Notes: generated from the letters alone by a model not told the origin. A stretch of DNA of 14,731 bases from Acidiferrobacter sp. (GCA_002694065.1 NZKZ01000029.1:1-14731), one strand, 5' to 3'; shown: positions 1-8,241, numbered from the stretch's first letter. A program made the numbers and translations.

Positions 1-469
1 CAATAGCGCGTTCCGTGTTGCCCCGCAGCTGCTTTTTTGTCTCTGGTGCCTGTAGGGAGGCTTTCAGATCGTCAATCTCGAGCCTGCGGGCGATCTCCTC
101 AATACCGGTTTCCGAGTGGACCGGTGGACTCTCGGTCCAGATGTAGCTGAAAATGCTGTCGATCACCTCGGGAGAGCTTCCCAGTGATATACATAGACGC
201 AGGTAGGGCAGAGGATTGAACGGATGCGCTTGTGGCAACCGGAAGGCTATGCCCAGGTCCTCCGCCAGCCATTGGCAATGCCGATAGGTATCTATTCGCT
301 TTGGCCCAATCTCGGCCGGCCCCTTATGTTCCCAGTGCTTCAGCAGGCCCGCGAAAAGGATAGGCACCATTTCATAGTCGAGCGATGGAGGCACCTGGTT
401 GAGGCGCTTGAACTGCAAGTACGCGTAAGGTGAGACAAAGTCGAAATACCACTGGGCTTGGGCAGGCAT
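1..469 (-). CDS. 2-hydroxychromene-2-carboxylate isomerase-like DsbA-family protein (C-terminus cut by window edge)
   Basis: The reverse strand reads openly from an ATG at 469 to the window edge, 156 codons without a stop. The N-terminus reads MPAQAQWYFDFVSPYAYLQF. The FDFVSPYAYL segment is the hallmark of HCCA isomerases, thioredoxin-fold glutathione-dependent enzymes related to kappa-class GSTs. Ser13 aligns with the catalytic Ser11 of the naphthalene-pathway enzyme NahD. The visible part ends at LRGNTERAI, just before the expected GVFGVPTF-type cis-Pro motif, so roughly 40-45 residues lie outside. A GGAGA Shine-Dalgarno precedes the ATG by 5 bases. The classical reaction is cis-trans isomerisation of 2-hydroxychromene-2-carboxylate in naphthalene breakdown. 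No other degradation genes are visible, so the real substrate is unknown and it may be a general glutathione-dependent oxidoreductase. It diverges from the neighbouring transporter. Family assignment is firm; substrate is not. Confidence 0.88.
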   Translation of the reverse strand, partial: MPAQAQWYFDFVSPYAYLQFKRLNQVPPSLDYEMVPILFAGLLKHWEHKGPAEIGPKRIDTYRHCQWLAEDLGIAFRLPQAHPFNPLPYLRLCISLGSSPEVIDSIFSYIWTESPPVHSETGIEEIARRLEIDDLKASLQAPETKKQLRGNTERAI

Positions 470-543
470 ATCTGTCTCCGCATAGTGTAAAAATCGGTGA
501 ACCAGCAGTAGATTAACGCGTGTCTTGGGCAAAATACATCCTG

Positions 544-550
544 GGAGAGG
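544..550 (+). promoter_or_regulatory. Shine-Dalgarno that decides the TTG start of the EamA transporter
   Basis: The purine-rich GGAGAGG lies 4 bases before the TTG at 555. The longer reading from the TTG at 525 has no comparable site, and its extra ten residues (MGKIHPGRGL) are not hydrophobic. This favours a start at 555 with protein beginning MKRHYLFAI. Confidence 0.6.
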
Positions 551-554
551 TCTT

Positions 555-1406
555 TTGAAGCGTCACTATCTCTTCGCGATCACCGCGCCGGTGTTCTGGA
601 GCCTCGCGGGCGTTGTGGTCAAGTCGCTGGAACAGGCAACGGAGTGGCAGATCAATTTTTATCGATGTCTCTCGCTCGCTCTCTTTGTGGCGGCTGTGAC
701 GTTAATCCGTTATCGGCGCTCCACCCTGACCGTGTTGCGAATGGGTGGCTTAAAGACCCTTATGTCTGGTGCATTGCTGAGCGGCGCTATGTTGTGTAAC
801 GTCGTTGCGTTGAAGTACACGACTGTTGCCGTAGCGGTGTTTGTGATGGCCGCGGCACCGATTCTGGCGGCGTTGTTGGGTCGGTTGTTTCTAGGAGAAG
901 AGGTGCGCGCGCGGGTCTGGATCAGTATCGTGTTGGCAGTTCTTGGAATAGGCATCATGGTCGGTGGGCGGCTGCAGATAGGAGACACCGTCGGTGTGGC
1001 GGTGGCCATTCTGGGAATTGTTTTTTTTGGTGTGTATGCCGTCAGTCTCAGGGTTGGGAAAAACGTCGATATGACTCCGGCGGTGTTTTATGGCGGAGCG
1101 ATTGGAACCGCGGTCAGTTTTTCGGTCAGCATTGGTACGGGTGTCGGTCTCGCCATTCCATGGATCGAGGCGATGTGGTGTACGCTGCTCGGTGTTGTTC
1201 AACTTGGACTGGGTAGCGTGTTGTTCGCTTTGGCCGCACAAGGGGTGCCCGCTGTTCAGTTAACACTTTTTGCTCTGGGGGAACCATTGCTGGCACCGGT
1301 GTGGGTCTGGCTGATGCTGGGTGACGTGCCTACGATGACAACGTTGCTGGGCGGAGCGGTTTTATTCGCTGCGTTGGCACTTCAGGTTTCGGCAAGCCGA
1401 AAGTAA
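555..1406 (+). CDS. EamA/DMT-superfamily membrane transporter
   Basis: This is a 283-residue, very hydrophobic protein with about ten predicted membrane helices in two repeated halves, typical of EamA (drug/metabolite transporter) proteins such as RhaT- or YdcZ-like exporters. Family features include the TAPVFWSLAGVVVKS first helix, the conserved VAVAVFVMAAAPILAALLGR stretch followed by GEEV at the end of the first half, and the matching LTLFALGEPLLAPVWVWLML repeat near the C-terminus. It sits in the inner membrane and probably exports or imports a small metabolite; sequence does not reveal which. I chose the TTG at 555 because of the GGAGAGG upstream; an in-frame TTG at 525 would give 293 residues. 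It is divergent from the isomerase-like gene and ends only 7 bp from the convergent permease, with no terminator visible between them. Confidence 0.9.
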   Translation: MKRHYLFAITAPVFWSLAGVVVKSLEQATEWQINFYRCLSLALFVAAVTLIRYRRSTLTVLRMGGLKTLMSGALLSGAMLCNVVALKYTTVAVAVFVMAAAPILAALLGRLFLGEEVRARVWISIVLAVLGIGIMVGGRLQIGDTVGVAVAILGIVFFGVYAVSLRVGKNVDMTPAVFYGGAIGTAVSFSVSIGTGVGLAIPWIEAMWCTLLGVVQLGLGSVLFALAAQGVPAVQLTLFALGEPLLAPVWVWLMLGDVPTMTTLLGGAVLFAALALQVSASRK

Positions 1407-1413
1407 AGGACAG

Positions 1414-2118
1414 TTAACGCGCAGTTCTCCGGTCCCAGAACTGCAGAAAGCAGGCGGCGGCAATCCCTGAAGCCCCGAAAATCATACACATCACCAAAAT
1501 CTGGTATCGCGCTGCGATGAGTGGAGAAACGCCCGAGAGAACCTGCCCTGTCATCATGCCGGGCAGGGACACCAGGCCGACTGCCATAAGCGTATTCACC
1601 TGAGGAATCATTGTCGCCTGCATGCCGAGGTGCCGCGCCTCTTTCGGGTGGCGGCCGTTATCGAGTTCAGCCTGGTAGCGCTCTGCCGCAATACTGACCG
1701 CGTTCATGGCGTTCGCAAAAATCATTCCGGCGAGCGGGATCAGGAATTTTGGGGCATACCAGGGATCGACATCGAGAACGAATTGGGTAGCCAGTATCAA
1801 AACAGGGAGCCCACCGGCGGTAATCGCGGCAAGGGATATCCAATAGAGCCCTCCGCTGGAGGAGGTAAGCGGTCGGAGCGCTATCCAGCTGGAGACCGCA
1901 ATCATGATGAACAACACGGCGGAGACCACCATCGGGGAATCGGACTCAAACAGAAATACGAGTACGTAGCCAACGGCCAAAAGTTGCCCGACCATCCGGA
2001 CCAGTCCATAAAGGGTATCCCGGTAGTTCAACGACCATCGCCATTGGATGACGATCACCGCCGCGACGGGAATGAAAATCAGAGCGAGTTGAGAGAGGGG
2101 AATCTGGCCAATCGGCAT
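1414..2118 (-). CDS. fetB: FetB/UPF0014-family ABC transporter permease
   Basis: This 234-residue integral membrane protein has about seven hydrophobic segments. It carries the signature of the UPF0014/FetB family: IPLAGMIFANAMN at 127-139 and GLVSLPGMMTGQ at 181-192, followed by SGVSPLIAARYQI. In E. coli the FetA ATPase and FetB permease form an ABC exporter linked to iron homeostasis and peroxide resistance. The protein is slightly shorter than E. coli FetB (about 259), mainly at the termini. Start is the ATG at 2118, with a GGAA 5-6 bases upstream. No FetA-type ATPase with Walker motifs is present in the window; the gene directly upstream encodes an unknown 81-residue protein 90 bp away, possibly co-transcribed. 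Iron export is inferred from the family; other UPF0014 members may move other substrates. Confidence 0.85.
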   Translation of the reverse strand: MPIGQIPLSQLALIFIPVAAVIVIQWRWSLNYRDTLYGLVRMVGQLLAVGYVLVFLFESDSPMVVSAVLFIMIAVSSWIALRPLTSSSGGLYWISLAAITAGGLPVLILATQFVLDVDPWYAPKFLIPLAGMIFANAMNAVSIAAERYQAELDNGRHPKEARHLGMQATMIPQVNTLMAVGLVSLPGMMTGQVLSGVSPLIAARYQILVMCMIFGASGIAAACFLQFWDRRTAR

Positions 2119-2208
2119 GGTGGATTCCAGTCTTAGCGCGTCAGAATGTCCTTAGTTTTGAAGAACTATCTGTTTTCGTGGGGTCGGCTAAGCGGACACG
2201 GCTCGTGG

Positions 2209-2454
2209 CTAGACTTTCTTCTTGGGAATAGTTCTGAGGTTGAGATCTTCGATCAGGGTGGCGCAATATTGAGTGACCTCGCGTTTGGTGCCCTGACGAT
2301 AACCGGTGACGGAAGAAACCGCATTGGCGACCACATAGCGATAGCAGGTTCCATCCGAACCGCCACTCGGCAGATCTGCTTTTTCGATCTTGACTACGGC
2401 GTAGGAGAGGTGGGGGAATTCTTCGTAGTTGAGAACCGGATCAGCTTTTTTCAT
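2209..2454 (-). CDS. Small uncharacterised 81-residue protein
   Basis: I do not recognise the family. The protein begins MKKADPVLNYEEFPHLSYAV, has a central Gly/Ser-rich turn (SGGSDGTCYRYVVAN), two cysteines (about 43 and 64) and a basic tail ending PKKKV. There is no signal peptide or membrane helix, so it is probably cytoplasmic. It looks real because an AGGA Shine-Dalgarno lies 5 bases before the ATG at 2454 and an extended -10 (TGCTATAAT) lies about 100 bases upstream. The antisense frame over the same stretch lacks these signals. It precedes the fetB-like permease on the same strand by 90 bp and could be co-transcribed, but no functional link is visible. Function unknown. Confidence 0.6.
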   Translation of the reverse strand: MKKADPVLNYEEFPHLSYAVVKIEKADLPSGGSDGTCYRYVVANAVSSVTGYRQGTKREVTQYCATLIEDLNLRTIPKKKV

Positions 2455-2559
2455 GAGAGTCCTGTACTAAGCGTTGTATCGGTACGGTTGGGACGGCGCT
2501 GGGAGTGTTGTGCCAAAAGCGTGGATCAAGCAGAGTCGCTTTGTTCAACGCAGCCAAAA

Positions 2560-2565
2560 ATTATA
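2560..2565 (-). promoter_or_regulatory. Extended -10 promoter upstream of the 81-residue gene
   Basis: On the reverse strand the sequence reads TGCTATAAT, a perfect TATAAT with the extended TGn element. No good -35 is present at 17 bp, which extended -10 promoters tolerate. The start site would fall near 2553, giving a leader of about 100 bases to the ATG at 2454. Short inverted arms (AAATT at 2558-2562 and AATTT at 2571-2575) flank the -10. Prediction only. Confidence 0.55.
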
Positions 2566-2655
2566 GCATGAATTTAGGCACTTACGGATTCGTTGCGCCG
2601 GATCACGATTAAAGGAGGGTGGACGGCGGAGGCTATCGCACCCGGCTCAAATCCG

Positions 2656-4080
2656 CTAGCGGTTGACTTTATGAATGGCGCGCCCGTGGGCCGCCAGCGC
2701 CGCTTCATGGACTGTTTCTGCGAGCGTCGGATGGGCATGCACCGTGCGGGCCAGGTCTTCGGCGCTGGCCTCCATCGATATGGCTAGCACTGCTTCATTG
2801 ATTAATTCCGACACCTGAGAGCCGATCATATGTGCGCCCAGAATTCGGTCTGAATCACGACAGGCAAGAATCTTTATGAATCCCTCTGTCGCACCGACTG
2901 CCTTGGCACGCCCGCTTGCGGCGAAAGGAAACATGCCGGCGGTATAGGGGATTCCCTGTGACTTGAGTTCATCTTCTGTCGCGCCTACCCAGGCGATTTC
3001 CGGATGGGTATAAATCACCCACGGAATCGTCGAGTGATCGATATGGCCGGTCCCGACAGCGATGCGCTCCGCCACTGCAATGCCTTCTTCCGAGGCCTTG
3101 TGTGCCAGCATGGGACCCCGAACCGCATCCCCAATGGCCCAAACACCCGGCACAGCCGTGGCGCAGTGGTCATCCACCGGAACCGCTCCATTGTCGTCAA
3201 GCTCCACTCCGCAATTCGGGTCTAAGAGACCGTCTGTATAGGGTCGGCGTCCCACCGCAACAATCAGGCGTTCGACATCAATGCTTTCGTTGTTTTCCCC
3301 ATCAAGATAGTGCACGGTGCACCCGTCTTTTGATTTTTCAACTTGTGTGACTTTGCACCCAAGGCGGATATCCAGCCCCTGGCGAGAAAACTGCTTCTTG
3401 GCCTCGCGGGCGATCATGGAGTCTGCCGGGCCGAGCAGGGAATCGGCCGCTTCCAGGATCACGACTTCAGCGCCGAGGCGTCGCCACACGCTGCCAAGTT
3501 CCAATCCGATCACACCCGCTCCAATAATCCCCAGTTTTTTAGGCACAGTGCGAAAGTCGAGAGCTCCAGCGGAGTCAAAAATCGTCTTGTTGTCCACCGC
3601 CATGCCGGGCAACGGTACGGGCTCCGACCCGCTGGCCAGGATCACATGTTTCGCCGTAAGCGTTTGGTCAGCCTGATCGTCAGACGATATCCGGACGACG
3701 CCCGTCTCGACAAGGCAGCCATGTCCGGCATAAAAAACAATCTTGTTGGATTTGAAAAGCGCGCTGATGCCGCCTGTCAGCTCCGAGACGATCTTGTCTT
3801 TACGGGCCAGCATCTTTTCAACATCGATCGACACGTCGCCGCTGTGGATCCCGTGATCTGCCGCATGCAGCTGTATGTCTTCATAGCGTTCTGAAGAATC
3901 CAGCAGGGCTTTGGAAGGGATGCATCCGACATTAAGGCAGGTTCCGCCGACAGAGGGCTTGCCATTTTTGCTCACCCAGCGGTCTATGCAGGCCGTCTTC
4001 AGTCCCAGTTGGGCGCAGCGGATGGCAGCAACATATCCGCCAGGCCCTGCGCCGATTACGACGACGTCAAAATCACTCAT
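2656..4080 (-). CDS. lpd: Dihydrolipoyl dehydrogenase, E3 component
   Basis: This 474-residue FAD flavoprotein reoxidises the dihydrolipoyl group of the E2 subunit with NAD+, EC 1.8.1.4. The N-terminal FAD-binding Rossmann motif VIGAGPGGYVAA (8-19) is followed by the redox-active disulphide motif GGTCLNVGCIPSKALL, with Cys48 and Cys53. The NAD-binding motif IIGAGVIGLELGSVW lies in the middle, and AIGDAVRGPMLAHKA marks the second FAD contact. The C-terminal interface domain has HAHPTLAE with the catalytic pair His450 and Glu455. Length and motifs are complete. It is the last gene of odhA-odhB-lpd, 63 bp after odhB, so it most likely serves this complex and may be shared with pyruvate dehydrogenase or glycine cleavage. 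The ATG at 4080 lacks a strong Shine-Dalgarno. No clear terminator follows. Confidence 0.97.
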   Translation of the reverse strand: MSDFDVVVIGAGPGGYVAAIRCAQLGLKTACIDRWVSKNGKPSVGGTCLNVGCIPSKALLDSSERYEDIQLHAADHGIHSGDVSIDVEKMLARKDKIVSELTGGISALFKSNKIVFYAGHGCLVETGVVRISSDDQADQTLTAKHVILASGSEPVPLPGMAVDNKTIFDSAGALDFRTVPKKLGIIGAGVIGLELGSVWRRLGAEVVILEAADSLLGPADSMIAREAKKQFSRQGLDIRLGCKVTQVEKSKDGCTVHYLDGENNESIDVERLIVAVGRRPYTDGLLDPNCGVELDDNGAVPVDDHCATAVPGVWAIGDAVRGPMLAHKASEEGIAVAERIAVGTGHIDHSTIPWVIYTHPEIAWVGATEDELKSQGIPYTAGMFPFAASGRAKAVGATEGFIKILACRDSDRILGAHMIGSQVSELINEAVLAISMEASAEDLARTVHAHPTLAETVHEAALAAHGRAIHKVNR

Positions 4081-4143
4081 GCCATGCGCTGCTCATTTGA
4101 GGTACCGGAGTCTGGTGTCATGTCGGCACAGCGAATTCACTGC

Positions 4144-5373
4144 CTAAACTTCCAGCAGCAGACGGGCAGGATCCTCAAGCGCATCCTTGATCGCGACCAG
4201 GAAGGAAACCGCGTCGGAGCCATCGATGATTCTATGGTCGTACGACAGCGCCAGGTACATCATGGGGCGTATGACAACATCTCCATCGAGCGCCACGGGC
4301 CGGTCCTGTATCTTATGCATTCCCAAGATGGCGCTTTGTGGTGGATTCAGGATGGGCGTTGAAAGCATTGACCCGAATACGCCGCCATTGGTGATCGTAA
4401 AGGTGCCGCCGGTCAAATCCTCAAGACTGAGCGTGCCGGTTTTCGCGCGCTCGCCAAAGGCGGCAATAGACGATTCGATGTCCGCAAGCCCGAGGTGTTC
4501 TGCGCCTCGCAGCACCGGCACGACCAGACCTCTCGGCGAAGACACGGCAATCCCGACATCGTAATAGTCGTGATACAGGATGTCGGATCCGTCGACCGCT
4601 GCATTGATGATGGGAAAACGTTTCAGCGCCTCGACGCAGGCTTTGACAAAGAAGGACATGAAACCCAGGCGTACGCCGTGGGTTTTTTCGAATGCGTCCC
4701 GGTAACGGGCGCGCAGGGATTTGACCTCATACAGGTCTACTTCGTTGAACGTGGTCAGAATCGCAGCATTGTGCTGAGCTTCGATAAGACGCGCGGCGAT
4801 CGTTTTGCGCAATCGGCTCATCGGCTCACGACGAGTCCCTGGCGTTTCCTCAGTCGCAGCTGCGGGGGAGGAGGAGTTGGCGTAGGCCAGTACATCGTTC
4901 TTGAGAACGCGCCCGCCGCGTCCAGACCCCTGCACATCGGAAAGATCAACGCCTTTTATTGAGGCGAGGTTCTTCACCGCGGGCCCGGAAGGTGCAGCGG
5001 CAGCGGAGGATTCCGCTGCAGCAGGCGAGGGCGTATCAACCGGAGGGACTGCTTCTTCGGCCGGAGGAGAATCCTCTGGCAGGACCGAGTCTGTCTCTTC
5101 AGGGATCGGGGTCGCGGCCTGTGTGCTATCTGATGCCCCCTCTTCGAACAGCGCAATCACGTCATCTGCCAGCACGGTATCTCCTTCTGTGCGCAGAATT
5201 TCGGTGATGACACCGTCTCGAGGCGCCGGCACTTCCAACACCACCTTCTCGGTTTCGATATCAACGAGGTTGTCATCGCGGCGCACGGGTTGCCCCACCT
5301 TGACATGCCAATGCAGCATGGTGGCGTCCGCGACCGACTCGGGCAGCATGGGGACTTTGATTTCGACAGACAA
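4144..5373 (-). CDS. odhB: Dihydrolipoyllysine-residue succinyltransferase, E2 of 2-oxoglutarate dehydrogenase
   Basis: This 409-residue core subunit of the 2-oxoglutarate dehydrogenase complex transfers succinyl from lipoamide to CoA, EC 2.3.1.61 (sucB in E. coli naming). Residues 1-79 form a single lipoyl domain with the lipoylated Lys43 in ETEKVVLEV. A flexible linker rich in Ala, Pro, Ser and Glu spans about 80-131. The peripheral-subunit-binding domain is about 132-164 (AVKNLASIKGVDLSDVQGSG). The catalytic domain follows and ends with SYDHRIIDGSDAV, giving active-site His380 and Asp384. The NNAAILTTFNEVDL-type opening of the catalytic domain is typical of succinyl rather than acetyl transferases. 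Start is a TTG at 5373, preceded by AGGGAG ending 9 bases before it, inside the end of odhA. The 5-bp gap implies translational coupling to odhA. Confidence 0.97.
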   Translation of the reverse strand: MSVEIKVPMLPESVADATMLHWHVKVGQPVRRDDNLVDIETEKVVLEVPAPRDGVITEILRTEGDTVLADDVIALFEEGASDSTQAATPIPEETDSVLPEDSPPAEEAVPPVDTPSPAAAESSAAAAPSGPAVKNLASIKGVDLSDVQGSGRGGRVLKNDVLAYANSSSPAAATEETPGTRREPMSRLRKTIAARLIEAQHNAAILTTFNEVDLYEVKSLRARYRDAFEKTHGVRLGFMSFFVKACVEALKRFPIINAAVDGSDILYHDYYDVGIAVSSPRGLVVPVLRGAEHLGLADIESSIAAFGERAKTGTLSLEDLTGGTFTITNGGVFGSMLSTPILNPPQSAILGMHKIQDRPVALDGDVVIRPMMYLALSYDHRIIDGSDAVSFLVAIKDALEDPARLLLEV

Positions 5374-5378
5374 CTTGC

Positions 5379-8186
5379 TTAACTCCCTGCTGCGGTGGCG
5401 GCAAGCGAAGCGGAGGGCGATCCCAGCGCCTCGTTTACCAGAGTTTCCTGTTCCTCGAGATGCTTCTGATAATACCCTACGGCAGGTGAGGCCGACGCGT
5501 CACGGCTTACGTGTTCAAGGCGCTGGCCTTTGTGTAATGCGCGTGACAGATGATTCTGGATCCGGTGCCAGGATCCCTGATTGCGGGGCTCCTCCTGACA
5601 CCAGACGAGGGTTTGACAGTTGGGATACCCGGCGAGCGCTGTCTCGAGTTCTTCCTGTGGCATGGGGTACAACTGTTCAAGCCGGATGATGGCTGTCGAA
5701 GCGTCCTCCCGGGCGATTCGTCCCTCATCCAGATCAAAGAAAACCTTGCCGGTGCACAGGACCACCCGCGTCACCGCGGCCTTGTCCTTGATTGAGGTGT
5801 CATCAATCAGATTCTGAAAATGCCCCTCCGTCAGATCGTTAAGAGAAGAGACGGAGTGGCGGTGGCGGAGCAGGCTCTTTGGAGTCATCACGACCAGCGG
5901 CCGCCGCAGCGGTCTGATCATTTGCCGCCGCAGCAGGTGAAAGAACTGGGCAGGGGTAGTCGGGACGCAGACCTGCATGTTGTTGTCGCCGCACAATTGC
6001 AGAAACCGCTCGAGCCGGGCGGAAGAATGCTCCGGGCCCTGACCCTCCATCCCATGGGGCAAAAAGAGTGTCAGGCCACACAACCGCTGCCATTTGGCTT
6101 CTCCGCTGCTGATGAACTGGTCAATAACGACCTGAGCGCCATTGGCGAAATCCCCGAATTGCGCTTCCCAGATGGCGAGTGTCCTGGGTTCCGTGGTGGC
6201 ATAACCATATTCAAAGCCCAGGACGGCTTCTTCTGACAGGAGAGAATCAATCACCAGGAATTTTGATGGATCGTCGCTGATGCTGCGAAGCGGAACATAG
6301 GGCTGGCGACGCGCCTGATTCTTTAATACCGCATGCCGGTGGGAGAAGGTACCGCGTCCAGAGTCCTGGCCGGATAGCCGGACAGAATACCCGTCCTCAA
6401 TCAAAGAGGCATAAGCCATGGTTTCGGCAAAACCCCAGTCCATCGCGATTTCCCCTTGGGCCATTCGGGTTCGGTCTTCAAGCAGTCGTTTGACCCGACG
6501 ATGTGGCTCAAATCCTTCTGGGAGGGTAACCAGGCGCTCATTAAGACGCATGATTCTTTCGCGGCCGATAGCCGTCTCGGCGGGATCCGTCCACTTCGCG
6601 CCAAGGTAAGGGGTCCAATCGACCAAAAAGCGCGACTTGTCAGCATCATAAGCTGGGGGATAAACAACGCGTCCGTCATCAAGGGCGTTACGATAATCCG
6701 CCTCTTGGGATTCGCTCTCGGTCGGGGTGAGGGCGCCTTCGGCAATCAGTTTTTCGGCATAACGCTCACGCGTGGTCGGCAGAGCCCGGATGACGCGATA
6801 CATCGATGGTTGTGTGATGGCCGGTTCATCCGCCTCGTTATGTCCGAGACGCCGGTAGCAGATGATGTCGATGACAACGTCTTTATGAAAATGCATCCGG
6901 TAACGGTGAGCAAGTTCCACTGCATAGATGACAGCCTCGGGATCGTCGCCATTGACATGAAATATCGGCGCCTGAACCATCTTGGCGATCTCCGTGCAGT
7001 ACGGCGTTGATCGTGCATCTAGGGGGTTGCGTGTCGTAAATCCGATCTGGTTATTGACGATGACATGAATCGTGCCGCCCGTAGAAAACCCTCGGGTGTT
7101 CGACATGTTGAGTGTCTCCATCACGACACCTTGGCCTGCAAAGGCCGCATCCCCGTGAATCAGCACTGGCAGGACCTGGTCTTTGTCCTCATCTTTTCTC
7201 CGATCCTGACGGGCGCGAACCGATCCCTCGACCACCGGATTGATGATCTCAAGATGCGAAGGATTGAACGAGAGGGCCACGTGGACCACACCGCCTGGCG
7301 TGTCGACATCTGCAGAAAAGCCCTGGTGATATTTCACATCACCGGTGTTGATTTCGTTACCTGTGGTTTCGACCTTTCCCTCGAATTCGCTGAAGAGATC
7401 TTCGGGAGATTTGCCCAGGATATTGACCAGGACATTAAGGCGCCCGCGATGCGCCATCCCGATAACAACTTCTCTGACGCCCGACGCTCCCGCAATCTGA
7501 ATCAGCTGCTGCAATCCGGGAACCAGGGTTTCACCCCCTTCCAGGGAGAAGCGCTTCTGACCGACAAACCGGGTATGGAGATAGCGCTCAAGTCCCTCTG
7601 CTGCCGTCAGGCGTTGGAGCAGGTGTTTTCGGAACTCAACGTCGGGGCGGGGACGGACCGGGTCTGTTTCCAGATGGCTTTGCAGCCAGCGTTTTTCCAC
7701 CGTGTCTGAGATGTGCATGTATTCGACGCCGATGGGCCCGCAGTAGACGTCCTGGCACAGATCGCGAATGCGTTTCAGGGAAAGTGTTTCGGCACCAAAG
7801 GCAAGAGATCCTGTGTCAAACACCAACGGAAGGTCATCCTCCGAAAGCCCCTGAGATGAAAGATCAAAGTCTTCGGGAATAGATGGGGCCGCGATGCCGA
7901 GAGGGTCGGTATTGGCAATATTGTGGCCGCGGGTCCGGTAGGCATTGATGAGTCGCAGTACCGCGGCTTGCTTCTTGCCGGAATCGTTGGTCTGCTTCGG
8001 CTCCGGCGCGGATTGATCGGGCAAAACCGGTTCATCGGGCAAACTGGCGAAAAAGTCAGCCCAGTCCGAAGAAAGATTGCCCGGGTCTTGCTGGGATCTA
8101 GCGAAGAGATCCTCAAGATAGGCGCGGTTTGCGCCCGACAGAGATGCAAGGAGGTGTTCTGGTCTCTGACCGGTCTTTTTGCTCAT
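5379..8186 (-). CDS. odhA: 2-oxoglutarate dehydrogenase E1 component
   Basis: This 935-residue thiamin-diphosphate enzyme decarboxylates 2-oxoglutarate and succinylates the lipoyl group of E2, EC 1.2.4.2 (sucA in E. coli, 933 residues). The N-terminal helix region SGANRAYLEDLFARSQQDP (17-35) matches the E2-anchoring segment of the family. AHRGRLNVL (245-253) carries the active-site His246. GDAAFAGQG (345-353) is the ThDP/Mg-binding motif, with NNQIGFTT at 378-385. The C-terminal transketolase-like half includes LFLPHGMEGQGPEHSSARLE, diagnostic of 2-oxoglutarate E1, and VWCQEEPRNQGSW. It is full length with no breaks. Start is the ATG at 8186; no strong Shine-Dalgarno is visible. It is the first gene of odhA-odhB-lpd. 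No sdh or sucCD genes lie beside it, unlike in enterics. Confidence 0.98.
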   Translation of the reverse strand: MSKKTGQRPEHLLASLSGANRAYLEDLFARSQQDPGNLSSDWADFFASLPDEPVLPDQSAPEPKQTNDSGKKQAAVLRLINAYRTRGHNIANTDPLGIAAPSIPEDFDLSSQGLSEDDLPLVFDTGSLAFGAETLSLKRIRDLCQDVYCGPIGVEYMHISDTVEKRWLQSHLETDPVRPRPDVEFRKHLLQRLTAAEGLERYLHTRFVGQKRFSLEGGETLVPGLQQLIQIAGASGVREVVIGMAHRGRLNVLVNILGKSPEDLFSEFEGKVETTGNEINTGDVKYHQGFSADVDTPGGVVHVALSFNPSHLEIINPVVEGSVRARQDRRKDEDKDQVLPVLIHGDAAFAGQGVVMETLNMSNTRGFSTGGTIHVIVNNQIGFTTRNPLDARSTPYCTEIAKMVQAPIFHVNGDDPEAVIYAVELAHRYRMHFHKDVVIDIICYRRLGHNEADEPAITQPSMYRVIRALPTTRERYAEKLIAEGALTPTESESQEADYRNALDDGRVVYPPAYDADKSRFLVDWTPYLGAKWTDPAETAIGRERIMRLNERLVTLPEGFEPHRRVKRLLEDRTRMAQGEIAMDWGFAETMAYASLIEDGYSVRLSGQDSGRGTFSHRHAVLKNQARRQPYVPLRSISDDPSKFLVIDSLLSEEAVLGFEYGYATTEPRTLAIWEAQFGDFANGAQVVIDQFISSGEAKWQRLCGLTLFLPHGMEGQGPEHSSARLERFLQLCGDNNMQVCVPTTPAQFFHLLRRQMIRPLRRPLVVMTPKSLLRHRHSVSSLNDLTEGHFQNLIDDTSIKDKAAVTRVVLCTGKVFFDLDEGRIAREDASTAIIRLEQLYPMPQEELETALAGYPNCQTLVWCQEEPRNQGSWHRIQNHLSRALHKGQRLEHVSRDASASPAVGYYQKHLEEQETLVNEALGSPSASLAATAAGS
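5383..5388 (-). promoter_or_regulatory. Shine-Dalgarno for the TTG start of odhB, inside the odhA 3' end
   Basis: AGGGAG on the reverse strand ends 9 bases before the odhB TTG and straddles the last sense codons of odhA. The odhA stop TAA (5379-5381) lies between it and the TTG. This supports the non-ATG start and suggests that ribosomes ending odhA reinitiate on odhB. Confidence 0.6.
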
Positions 8187-8235
8187 TCGGCAGGCGCGGT
8201 CAGCGCATGAGTTAACTGCTTTAACGTCAGCCCGA

Positions 8236-8241
8236 AGTATA
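8236..8241 (-). promoter_or_regulatory. Candidate promoter for odhA-odhB-lpd (-10 element)
   Basis: The 116-bp gap between dut and odhA contains TATACT on the reverse strand, with a weak -35-like TTCGGA about 16 bp upstream. Transcription would start near 8229, leaving a leader of about 43 bases. No terminator hairpin follows dut, so read-through from coaBC-dut is also possible. Confidence 0.4.

Noticed and set aside
2146..2571. 141-codon forward frame antisense to the 81-residue gene
   Set aside because: It has no clear Shine-Dalgarno and no family resemblance, and the reverse strand in the same place has a ribosome site, a consensus promoter and a more natural composition.
2580..2655. Possible terminator after lpd
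   Set aside because: The only complementary segments (CGGATT and AATCCG) are too far apart and lack a T run, so no intrinsic terminator can be supported.
3343..3894. 183-codon forward frame inside lpd
   Set aside because: It is antisense to a complete lpd with all catalytic residues and has no start signals.
4980..5140. Low-complexity Ala/Pro/Ser/Glu stretch in odhB
   Set aside because: This is the normal flexible linker between the lipoyl and E3-binding domains of E2 proteins.
7065..7709. 214-codon forward frame inside odhA
   Set aside because: It lies wholly antisense to strongly conserved E1 sequence; long antisense frames are expected in GC-rich genes.
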